This document shows positions 1 to 5,981 of a DNA stretch of 5,996 bases, piece after piece. Positions within the stretch are counted from its first letter, which is position 1; the number at the start of each line of letters is the position of its first letter. The notes below the pieces were generated by a model that saw only the letters and a program-made list of their open reading frames with translations, searched no databases and was not told where the DNA came from. This DNA comes from Parachlamydiales bacterium (GTDB lineage Bacteria; Chlamydiota; Chlamydiia; Chlamydiales; Rhabdochlamydiaceae), in the NCBI GenBank assembly GCA_020050965.1, contig JAGVJV010000136.1, positions 1 to 5,996 of the forward strand, read 5' to 3'. A program made the translations under genes and the position numbers.

Positions 1-100
1 AAGATCCCCAGTAAAGCTAAAAGTAAGCGTTCACGGGGATAGGGGTCAGGCCTGACCCCTATCCCCGTGAACGCTTACTTTTAGCTTTACTGGGGATCTT
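1..100. repeat. Perfect 100-bp palindrome (two 50-base arms, no spacer)
   Basis: Bases 51-100 are the exact reverse complement of bases 1-50, with the centre at AGGCCT (48-53) and no mismatch or loop. The inner part contains GGGGTCAGG/CCTGACCCC. Each arm also holds a smaller inverted pair, ATCCCC/GGGGAT (4-9 with 35-40, and 61-66 with 92-97). The right arm covers the stop codon and last few codons of the minus-strand gene ending at 87. It could be a palindromic mobile or REP/MITE-like element, a cruciform-forming terminator for that gene, or a fold-back assembly or amplification artefact. The artefact reading is favoured by the symmetry starting exactly at base 1. The palindrome itself is certain; its meaning is not. 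Confidence 0.97.
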
Positions 101-968
101 TCCAGCTTCCATTGCTATGGAAGATATAGCACCCATCTGTTAAGTCACCGTAAAAATAGGTCCCAAACAAAGCATGAATTCGATTAATCTTTGACTCTTC
201 TTGCTGTCCGACCAATCGCTTTTTCATCTCAGCTTGCATAAATGTTTCCATGAAACCTCGTCTATTTTGACAAATAGGCAAGACGACGCTTTTATAATAG
301 TTCACAGTCGAGATATGCGCATAATCTGAAAATCCAAAGCACCTTGTTAAAGGCACTAGACTTCCTCCTTGCACATAATTATCGACCGGTCCGTACCAGG
401 TAGTGGCGATATCACCCGTATGGGGAAGCCCTTGATTAGGATAACGCGTTAAGTGAATATACTTAATCAGCGGATTCAAGATCATAGAGCCTAAACAGCC
501 CTTTAAATCAAATTCTCGTAGTAAAATGTCGTCGTGTTGATAAATGAAGATAAAAGGTGTTTTCACATGTTTTATGGCTTCTTTGATCGTTCCTGCCAAA
601 TGCACCCATTTCTCACAAAAAACCAGTTCCGTATTTGTAAAATAAGGATCGGTATCGATAAGACTCATGACATTATTTTTGTACATCTCATACTCGGCCG
701 CCCTGTCTTCATAGCTAGGGGAAATTCCATCAAATACAATAATTTTTTTGCACTTTGTGAAGGCAGGAATTTTTGCTAAACTCGCTTGAGCAGGATAAAG
801 ATGTTGCAAGCTCGGCATCGAAGGAAGCGGGCTCGTTGTGGTAATCACTGTGATCAGTTGGGCTGCTAGATTGTCATCAATCAGTTCGCCGCGATGAGGG
901 CTTGAGTGAATGTGAGCGACAATAAATAAGGGGAGAATCCATAGAAATTGAAGAAAACGTTTGCTCAT
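87..968 (-). CDS. Exported GT-A-like glycosyltransferase-like protein, paralogue 1 (293 aa)
   Basis: Function is not established. Residues 1-22 look like a signal peptide or membrane anchor: K3/R4, a hydrophobic stretch at about 5-20, then small or polar residues (HSSP). The mature part begins with a strand-like ITVITTTSPLPSMPS (39-53), then KKIIVFDG (74-81), then PFIFIYQHDDIL (138-149). The hydrophobic strand ending in the acidic pair D146-D147 resembles the metal and nucleotide-sugar binding DxD region of GT-A glycosyltransferases. Other stretches shared with the neighbouring paralogue are TTWYGPVD (189-196), VPLTR (205-209), SDYAH (214-218) and YGDL (273-276). A ribosome-binding site AAGGA (978-982 on the plus strand) lies 9 nt before the ATG and supports the start. 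The last few codons and the TAA lie inside the palindrome at 1-100, so the C-terminus (…SWKDPQ) differs from the paralogue's (…KLP) and may not be native. The reading frame is sound; the enzyme class is a tentative inference. Confidence 0.82.
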   Translation of the reverse strand: MSKRFLQFLWILPLFIVAHIHSSPHRGELIDDNLAAQLITVITTTSPLPSMPSLQHLYPAQASLAKIPAFTKCKKIIVFDGISPSYEDRAAEYEMYKNNVMSLIDTDPYFTNTELVFCEKWVHLAGTIKEAIKHVKTPFIFIYQHDDILLREFDLKGCLGSMILNPLIKYIHLTRYPNQGLPHTGDIATTWYGPVDNYVQGGSLVPLTRCFGFSDYAHISTVNYYKSVVLPICQNRRGFMETFMQAEMKKRLVGQQEESKINRIHALFGTYFYGDLTDGCYIFHSNGSWKDPQ

Positions 969-1001
969 TTTTATTTTTCCTTATTAGAGGATTAAGGGCT
1001 A

Positions 1002-1051
1002 AGAGACTGTCTACGGATTTCTAAGTGCTTATAAATCCGTAGACAATCTCT
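1002..1051 (-). terminator. Long intergenic hairpin between the two paralogues (possible terminator or attenuator)
   Basis: Arm 1002-1020 (AGAGACTGTCTACGGATTT) and arm 1033-1051 (AAATCCGTAGACAATCTCT) are complementary over 19 bp around a 12-base loop (1021-1032). The single DNA mismatch becomes a U-G wobble in minus-strand RNA, so that transcript forms an unbroken stem. It starts 7 bases after the stop codon of the upstream paralogue (1059-1928) and ends about 19 bases before the ribosome-binding site of the downstream one. There is no U-run after the stem in the minus direction, so it is not a classical intrinsic terminator. RNA processing, 3'-end protection of the first message, or a small palindromic repeat are alternatives. 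Confidence 0.5.
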
Positions 1052-1058
1052 AAATCTT

Positions 1059-1928
1059 TTACGGGAGCTTGCCATTGCTATGGAAAATATAGCTTCCATC
1101 TTTCAAGTCGCCATATAAATAGGTCCCAAAAAAGGAGTGAATTTGATTAATTTTTGAGGCTTCTTTGACTCCTTTCAACTGCTCTTTCATGGCAGAATGC
1201 ACGCACCATTCCATCGGACCATGACGACCTTCACACAGAGGAAGCACGACCTGTTGATAATAATCGACAGTCGTCATATGCGCATAATCTGACCATCCGA
1301 AGAAGCGTGTTAAAGGAACAAAACTGCCCCCTTTAATACGGCTGTCGACAGGGCCATACCACGTCGTGTCCATATCACCTGAATGAGAACCTTGATTCGC
1401 ATGATGGGAGAAGTGAATATATTTAATCGAGGGATTTGCTCGCATTGTTCTGAGGCAGCCATTTAAATCAAAAGGCTTAGCTAAGATGTCATCATGTTGA
1501 TAAATAAAGATAAACGGAGTAGTGACATGCTTCAAAGCTTCTCTGACTGTTCCTGTCAAATGAACCCATTGGTCGCAAAAAACCAATTCTGTATTCATAA
1601 AATAAGGATCCGTATCGATAAGACTCGCGACATGAGTTTTATACATGTCGTAGTCTTCTGCTCTGTCTTCATAGCCTGGACAAATTCCATCAAACACAAT
1701 AATTTTTTTACATTTTCTTAAAGCCGGAATTTTCGTTAAACTGGCTTGAGTGGCATAAAGATATTTTGGATTTGGGAGGGATGGAATCGGATTTGTGGTT
1801 GTGATCACGGTAATCAGTTGAGCTGCCATCTCATCATCAATTAACTCTCGATGAGGAAAGAGTCCCTGAACGTTGCTGAAAAACATTAATGAAAGAACGA
1901 ATAGAAATCTGAAAATGCTCTTATTCAT
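1059..1928 (-). CDS. Exported GT-A-like glycosyltransferase-like protein, paralogue 2 (289 aa)
   Basis: This is the upstream member of the tandem pair. A hand alignment with the 87-968 product gives about 180 identical residues (about 62%), with one single-residue gap near 181 and different ends. Residues 1-22 form a signal peptide or anchor (K3, hydrophobic core about 5-18, then SNVQG). Motifs sit at the same places as in the paralogue: ITVITTTNPIPSLP (39-52), CKKIIVFDG (73-81), PFIFIYQHDDIL (138-149), TTWYGPVD (188-195), SDYAH (213-217) and FGTYLYGDL (267-275). The N-terminal leader is the most diverged part and the core around QHDD the most conserved, as expected for an exported protein under selection on its catalytic or binding centre. 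AAGG (1936-1939) lies 7 nt before the ATG. It is transcribed divergently from pabB and may be cotranscribed with the downstream paralogue. The GT-A assignment is tentative; substrate and location (periplasm, outer surface or secreted) are unknown. Confidence 0.85.
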   Translation of the reverse strand: MNKSIFRFLFVLSLMFFSNVQGLFPHRELIDDEMAAQLITVITTTNPIPSLPNPKYLYATQASLTKIPALRKCKKIIVFDGICPGYEDRAEDYDMYKTHVASLIDTDPYFMNTELVFCDQWVHLTGTVREALKHVTTPFIFIYQHDDILAKPFDLNGCLRTMRANPSIKYIHFSHHANQGSHSGDMDTTWYGPVDSRIKGGSFVPLTRFFGWSDYAHMTTVDYYQQVVLPLCEGRHGPMEWCVHSAMKEQLKGVKEASKINQIHSFFGTYLYGDLKDGSYIFHSNGKLP

Positions 1929-2031
1929 CTTTTAACCTTGGCTAGAAAACGAGGGATTTGTAAAAATCGTTAACTTGTATATCATAACTCCCCTTTTCTC
2001 TTAAAGTATTCCGTATAAATGAGCTATTTTT
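1929..2031. promoter_or_regulatory. Divergent intergenic region; weak candidate pabB -10
   Basis: These 103 AT-rich bases lie between divergent start codons, so they should hold promoters for both directions. On the plus strand TATAAA (2014-2019) is a fair -10 match, but no good -35 lies 16-18 bp upstream. It would also place the transcript start only a few bases before the ATG at 2032. TTGTAT (1975-1980) is a possible -35 without a well-spaced -10. No operator-like symmetry and no riboswitch-like structure is apparent. Confidence 0.3.
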
Positions 2032-3450
2032 ATGTATCAAAGATTGAGTCTGACATCTATGACTTCTACGCTCTTGTTGGAGGTCGCTGATTTCTTTGCC
2101 GATTGGACAGGGACTTGCTTACTGTACTCCGGAGGAAATTTAGATGCGGCTCGTTATTCTTTTCTTGGATTATTCCCGTTTGAAACGTTGACAGTGCATG
2201 ATCATCAATTCTTTTTGCGACGGGGAAAGCAGACGCAAGTCAGGCAAGTTGTGCATCCTTGGCAAGGACTTCAAGAGTATTTTTCTTCTTTTTTTTCTGA
2301 TGCAGAGCCTCATGCGATCGCCTTTGGTTGGTTAGGGTATGGTTTAGGAGCTTATGCCGATCAAGATAAAGTTTTACCCTATCAGGCGAGCTCTGTGCCC
2401 GATGCCTACTGGCAACATTGTGCACTTGTTCTAGTTCTCGATCATCACACTCAGCTTACAACCGTTCATGTGGCTTCTGTTGACTTAGAACAAATCGAGG
2501 AAAAAGCTCATCGATGGATCAAGCGTTTATCTGTCCCAGAAGGGTGGGAGCATTTTTTTAAAGAGTTAACTCCCTCTCCTGTCGCCCTAGTGCCAAAGAC
2601 GCCGTCAGCCGCTCTTTTTCCCTTTCCTACGGACCCAGATCGAAAATCTGCTTATATTCATAAAGTCCAAGCAGCAAAAGCGCTCATTCGAGCGGGAGAA
2701 ATTTATCAAGTCAATCTTTCGCAAGAATTTCGTTTCCCTTGCCAAGGAAGACCGTTTTCTGCTTTTCGCCACATGTGTCAACTCAATCCTGCTCCTTTTT
2801 CAGCTTATTTTTGTGGCGAGTCTACAACGATTATTTCGACTTCACCTGAGCGTTTTTTACGCAAAAAAGGACACGAGTTAGAGACCCGTCCGATCAAAGG
2901 GACGATGCCAAGAGGACGCACAGCGGAGGAAGATCAGCAATTCAAAATGCGCTTGTTGGCCTCTCCTAAAGAGCGTGCAGAATTATTGATGATTACCGAT
3001 CTGATGCGCAACGATCTAGGAAAGGTGAGTGAGGTTGGAAGTGTGACGACAGCAGAAATATGGCGTTGTGAAGCTTATACGAATGTCTTTCATTTGTTAT
3101 CGATTATCCGTTCCAAAGTGAGACAAAAATTGACTCCTTTAGACATTGTACGGGCTTGTTTTCCAGGTGGTTCGATCACCGGATGTCCTAAACTGAGAGC
3201 AATGGAAGTCATTGAAGAACTAGAAAATCGCCCTCGTGGTCTTTATACGGGCTCTATTGGCTATTTTACCGCGCAAGGAGATTTTGATTTCAATATTGCC
3301 ATTCGCACGTCGGTGATTGATCAAGGCATCTGTTCCTTGCAGTTGGGGAGCGGAATTGTGTTTGATTCTGATCCCGAGCAAGAATACCAGGAGACTCTTT
3401 TTAAAGGATCTTCCCTTTTTCGTGTTTTTCAAGTGGAAGGATCAGCTTGA
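2032..3450 (+). CDS. pabB: Aminodeoxychorismate synthase component I (PabB)
   Basis: It converts chorismate plus ammonia to 4-amino-4-deoxychorismate in cytosolic folate synthesis. The 472-residue product has a TrpE/PabB N-terminal domain (about 10-150, including LLYSGG at 30-35) and a C-terminal chorismate-binding domain (about 205-465). Visible motifs are IYQVNLSQ (224-231), STSPERFLR (269-277), RPIKGTMPRG (286-295), DLMRNDLG (323-330), H354, FPGGSITGCPK (377-387), YTGSIGY (405-411) and DPEQEYQET (447-455). Lys289 in PIKGTMPRG is the residue separating ADC synthases from anthranilate synthases, which have Ala there (PIAGT). No glutaminase domain is fused and no pabA is nearby, so PabA or a shared TrpG must be encoded elsewhere, or free ammonia is used. 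The start is uncertain: no Shine-Dalgarno precedes ATG 2032, and ATG 2059 (Met10) also lacks a good one. The stop overlaps pabC. Confidence 0.95.
   Translation: MYQRLSLTSMTSTLLLEVADFFADWTGTCLLYSGGNLDAARYSFLGLFPFETLTVHDHQFFLRRGKQTQVRQVVHPWQGLQEYFSSFFSDAEPHAIAFGWLGYGLGAYADQDKVLPYQASSVPDAYWQHCALVLVLDHHTQLTTVHVASVDLEQIEEKAHRWIKRLSVPEGWEHFFKELTPSPVALVPKTPSAALFPFPTDPDRKSAYIHKVQAAKALIRAGEIYQVNLSQEFRFPCQGRPFSAFRHMCQLNPAPFSAYFCGESTTIISTSPERFLRKKGHELETRPIKGTMPRGRTAEEDQQFKMRLLASPKERAELLMITDLMRNDLGKVSEVGSVTTAEIWRCEAYTNVFHLLSIIRSKVRQKLTPLDIVRACFPGGSITGCPKLRAMEVIEELENRPRGLYTGSIGYFTAQGDFDFNIAIRTSVIDQGICSLQLGSGIVFDSDPEQEYQETLFKGSSLFRVFQVEGSA
3435..3441 (+). promoter_or_regulatory. Ribosome-binding site that fixes the pabC start
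   Basis: GGAAGGA lies 8 bases before ATG 3450 and inside the last codons of pabB. This spacing favours ATG 3450 over the adjacent in-frame TTG at 3447. The TGATG overlap of pabB stop and pabC start implies translational coupling. Confidence 0.8.
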
Positions 3451-4238
3451 TGGAACGTTGGGTCTTTTTAAATGGGATCTTTTATCTTGAGAATGAAGCG
3501 AAGGTAAGTATAACGGACCGTGGATTCCTATTTGGAGAAGGAGTTTTTACGACTTTAAGAGTGCATGAAGGGCAGTGTGAGTTCTTGTCTGCGCATCTCA
3601 AACGATTAGAAGAGCAGGCGCATTTTTTGAATTTGAATTGTCCAGCTATTCGATTGGAATGGTTACAAGAGTTGATTGAGCGCAATCAGGCGATGAGAGG
3701 GACGTGGCGGCTGAGAATGATTCTCACAGCGGACCATTTGTTATTGACTTTGCAACCTTATCAAGCTTCCAGTACAGATTCTTTCAGATTATGTCTTTTT
3801 CCACAGCCTTTTGAGAGGCCATTAGCTCATCTCAAAAGTTTAGCTTATCTCGATTATCTTTATATGCGCAACTATGCCAAGCAGCAAGGGTTTGATGATA
3901 GCGTGACGCAAACAAAAGAAGGATATTTATTAGAAACCAGTTGTGCGAATCTTTTTTGGATCGATCAGAACGGGTGTGGAGTGCCTCATCGCCAGCTCCC
4001 TTATTTGAAAGGCATTTTTTTACACGCTATTTTGGATCATCTCGCGTTACCTGTGTATGAGGCTCATACGACGGTTCAGCAGTTGTTGTCTGGGGCAAGT
4101 CTTTATATCTGTAACGCGTTGATGCATGTGCGTCCTGTGACAGCGGTGGGGGATGATTCTTTTGAACGCAATCCGCAAACGGAGGCCCTTTTACAGCAGG
4201 CAGTGAATCAAGCGTTAGAGTTGGGTAAGATAAATTGA
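3450..4238 (+). CDS. pabC: Aminodeoxychorismate lyase (PabC), PLP fold type IV
   Basis: It cleaves 4-amino-4-deoxychorismate to p-aminobenzoate and pyruvate using pyridoxal phosphate, directly after PabB in the pathway. Starting at ATG 3450 the product is 262 residues, close to the 269 of the E. coli enzyme. The N-terminal segment VSITDRGFLFGEGVFTT (19-35) and SAHLKRLEE (47-55) are typical of fold-type IV PLP enzymes. K129 in AHLKSLAYLD aligns with the PLP lysine of E. coli PabC (in GIKHLNRLEQ). LETSCANLFW (161-170) supplies the glutamate (E162) facing the PLP ring nitrogen. YICNALMHVRPV (219-230) closely matches the E. coli PabC stretch ICNALMPVMPV and separates it from branched-chain and D-amino-acid aminotransferases. 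The segment after RMILTA (89-94) is shorter than in E. coli and lacks its glycine-rich loop. The start overlaps the pabB stop by one base. Confidence 0.95.
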   Translation: MERWVFLNGIFYLENEAKVSITDRGFLFGEGVFTTLRVHEGQCEFLSAHLKRLEEQAHFLNLNCPAIRLEWLQELIERNQAMRGTWRLRMILTADHLLLTLQPYQASSTDSFRLCLFPQPFERPLAHLKSLAYLDYLYMRNYAKQQGFDDSVTQTKEGYLLETSCANLFWIDQNGCGVPHRQLPYLKGIFLHAILDHLALPVYEAHTTVQQLLSGASLYICNALMHVRPVTAVGDDSFERNPQTEALLQQAVNQALELGKIN

Positions 4239-4311
4239 AATAGGTGCTTTTTCTTGCACTTAGAATACGCAATTTTGTATGCTTAAAGACCAAAAATAAG
4301 CCTTAACCAAG
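4239..4311 (+). promoter_or_regulatory. pabC-proS intergenic region with weak candidate promoter
   Basis: These 73 bases separate pabC from proS. TTGCAC (4254-4259) and TATGCT (4278-4283), 18 bp apart, could be -35 and -10 elements, but both are imperfect. A 7-bp stem with one wobble (4241-4247 with 4256-4262, 8-base T-rich loop) lies just after pabC and has no following T-run. No strong Shine-Dalgarno precedes the proS ATG at 4312 (only CCAAG). Whether proS has its own promoter or reads through from pabBC cannot be settled by eye. Confidence 0.3.
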
Positions 4312-5844
4312 ATGACAACAATGACAAAAAATCAAGAAAAAAGTGCGATTCATCCTACGCGAGAAGAGGATTATCCAGAATGGTATCAACAGGTGATTAA
4401 AGCGGCTGATTTAGCCGAAAACTCACCTGTAAGAGGCTGTATGGTCATTAAGCCTTGGGGATATGGGATTTGGGAAAATCTTCAACGTCAGCTTGACGAT
4501 AAGATTAAAGCGACCGGACATGAAAATGCGTATTTTCCTTTGTTTATTCCTCTCAGTTTCTTCGAAAAAGAAGCCGCTCACGTGGAAGGATTTGCTAAAG
4601 AATGTGCAGTTGTGACGCATCATCGGTTAGAGGAAAAAGAGGGACGTTTAATTCCTGCGGGTGAATTAGAAGAGCCTTTGGTTGTGCGTCCCACTTCCGA
4701 GACAATTATAGGCGATTCCTTTTCTCGTTGGGTAGAGTCTTATCGTGATCTTCCGCTTCTCATTAATCAATGGGCAAATGTCGTGCGTTGGGAAATGCGG
4801 ACACGTATTTTTTTGCGTACGACCGAATTTCTTTGGCAAGAGGGGCATACGGCTCATGCGACGCATGAAGAGGCAGTGGAAGAAACTCTTAAAATGCTAG
4901 AAGTTTACCGCGTGATCTTAGAAGAAGTTTTAGCGATTCCTGTCATTGTGGGAGAAAAATCGCCGGGAGAGCGTTTTCCTGGAGCTCAAAACACCTATAC
5001 CCTCGAAGCGATGATGTATGACCGCAAAGCCCTCCAATCGTGTACGTCCCATTACTTAGGCCAAAATTTTGCGAAAGCGTCTCATATTCGCTTTAGCAAT
5101 AAAGAGGGGCAATTGGAGTATGCCTATACCACTTCTTGGGGATTGTCCACCCGTGTGATTGGGGGATTGATTATGTCGCACGGCGATGATGATGGATTGC
5201 GGTTGCCCCCACGAATTGCTCCTAAGCATATTGTGATTATTCCGATTATCCCTAAACCTGAACTAGAGGCAGAAGTGTTCGCCTATGCAGAGCGTTTGGC
5301 ACAGGATCTGAGACAACAGCAATTGAAGGGAATGCCTGTGATTGTGCATGTCGATAAGCGTGATAAGAGAGGGGGCGATAAAAACTGGGAGTGGATTAAA
5401 AAAGGCATTCCACTGCGTCTAGAGGTAGGTCCTCGAGATGTAGAAGCACAAGCCGTGATGGTGGCCAGACGAGACCGCTCTCCTAAAGAGAAGCAGTCGA
5501 TGTCGATTCCTCAACTGGTTGAGCAGGTGGTAGGGATTTTAGAAGATATTCAGCAGACTTATTACGCACAAGCTAAGGCCTATCGTGAAGCCCATTTGTA
5601 CCGTGATATTGAAAATTTCGATCAATTACGAAAATTCTTCACGCCTAAAAATGAAGAAAAACCCGAAATTCATGGGGGATTTGTTTTAGCAAAATGGTGT
5701 GGCGATCCTGCGACAGAAGAGTTATTGAAAGACCTCAAAGTGACCATTCGTTGTTTGCCATTGGAGCAAAGTGGAACGAAAGGAAAGTGTGTCTTAACTG
5801 GGCGTGAAGCGACTTTAGATGCGGTATTTGCTAAGTCGTATTAA
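4312..5844 (+). CDS. proS: Prolyl-tRNA synthetase, archaeal/eukaryotic type
   Basis: It charges tRNA-Pro with proline in the cytosol. At 510 residues it is the shorter form that lacks the internal editing domain of the typical bacterial enzyme (about 570 aa). EEDYPEWYQQVIKAADLAE (18-36) is the characteristic N-terminus. Class II motif 1 covers about 51-80 (GYGIWENL… to …YFPLFIP). RPTSET (126-131) is the ATP/proline pocket. Motif 2 lies at about 154-182 (WANVVRWEMR to EFLWQEGHTAH), TSH at 245-247 and motif 3 at about 277-301 (GLSTRVIGGL to LRLPPR). The anticodon-binding domain follows at about 303-415. The C-terminal zinc-binding-like domain ends in FAKSY, as usual for this type. In that domain C463 and C493 are kept, but the usual second and fourth ligand positions appear as T468 and T496. 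ATG 4312 is used; Met4 (4321) is an alternative, and neither has a strong ribosome-binding site. Confidence 0.97.
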   Translation: MTTMTKNQEKSAIHPTREEDYPEWYQQVIKAADLAENSPVRGCMVIKPWGYGIWENLQRQLDDKIKATGHENAYFPLFIPLSFFEKEAAHVEGFAKECAVVTHHRLEEKEGRLIPAGELEEPLVVRPTSETIIGDSFSRWVESYRDLPLLINQWANVVRWEMRTRIFLRTTEFLWQEGHTAHATHEEAVEETLKMLEVYRVILEEVLAIPVIVGEKSPGERFPGAQNTYTLEAMMYDRKALQSCTSHYLGQNFAKASHIRFSNKEGQLEYAYTTSWGLSTRVIGGLIMSHGDDDGLRLPPRIAPKHIVIIPIIPKPELEAEVFAYAERLAQDLRQQQLKGMPVIVHVDKRDKRGGDKNWEWIKKGIPLRLEVGPRDVEAQAVMVARRDRSPKEKQSMSIPQLVEQVVGILEDIQQTYYAQAKAYREAHLYRDIENFDQLRKFFTPKNEEKPEIHGGFVLAKWCGDPATEELLKDLKVTIRCLPLEQSGTKGKCVLTGREATLDAVFAKSY

Positions 5845-5936
5845 CCCCACGTTTCGCCAGGGTTATTCGTGCCCGTGCCCGTGTGCGCATCCTATTACCC
5901 ATAAGTGACGAGAAGGGGTTTGGGAGCTTATGGAGT

Positions 5937-5954
5937 GCGGCGACTTGTCGCCGC
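5937..5954. repeat. REP-like hairpin 1 (core GACTTGTC)
   Basis: GCGGCGAC (5937-5944) and GTCGCCGC (5947-5954) form a perfect 8-bp stem around TT. The core GACTTGTC (5942-5949) recurs exactly 26 bases later in hairpin 2, but the flanking arm bases differ. There is no T-run, so a terminator role is unlikely. Confidence 0.8.
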
Positions 5955-5961
5955 TTTGCTA

Positions 5962-5981
5962 GATGGTGACTTGTCACCATC
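5962..5981. repeat. REP-like hairpin 2 (core GACTTGTC)
   Basis: GATGGTGAC (5962-5970) and GTCACCATC (5973-5981) form a perfect 9-bp stem around TT, with the same core GACTTGTC (5968-5975) as hairpin 1. The outer arms are ATGGT/ACCAT in place of GCGGC/GCCGC, changed on both sides so that pairing is kept. The following GGCGTCGC near the window edge may be part of another unit. Confidence 0.8.

Noticed and set aside
534..1721. Antisense open frames (534-779 and 1494-1721, plus strand) with similar sequences in both paralogues
   Set aside because: They lie opposite the same conserved stretch of each paralogue, so their resemblance follows from sense-strand conservation. They also lack a ribosome-binding site.
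2289..2296. Run of eight T in pabB as a slippage or frameshift site
   Set aside because: The frame continues normally through YFSSFFSD with conserved domains on both sides, and nothing indicates an alternative product.
2240..2425. Short minus-strand open frame within pabB
   Set aside because: It is a shadow of the coding strand, is low in complexity (lysine run opposite the T tract) and has no ribosome-binding site.
3447..3449. TTG as the pabC start
   Set aside because: ATG 3450 is adjacent, better spaced (8 nt) from GGAAGGA and forms the common TGATG overlap.
2032..3450. Anthranilate synthase component I (TrpE) as the identity of this gene
   Set aside because: Lys289 in PIKGTMPRG, the PabB-like LLYSGG N-terminal segment and the coupled pabC all point to aminodeoxychorismate synthase.
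3450..4238. Branched-chain or D-amino-acid aminotransferase
   Set aside because: CNALMHVRPV and the pairing with pabB match PabC; no gene of branched-chain or D-amino-acid metabolism is nearby.
5842..5865. Intrinsic terminator for proS (TAACCC/GGGTTA)
   Set aside because: The stem is only 6 bp with a 12-base loop, it includes the stop codon, and no T-run follows.
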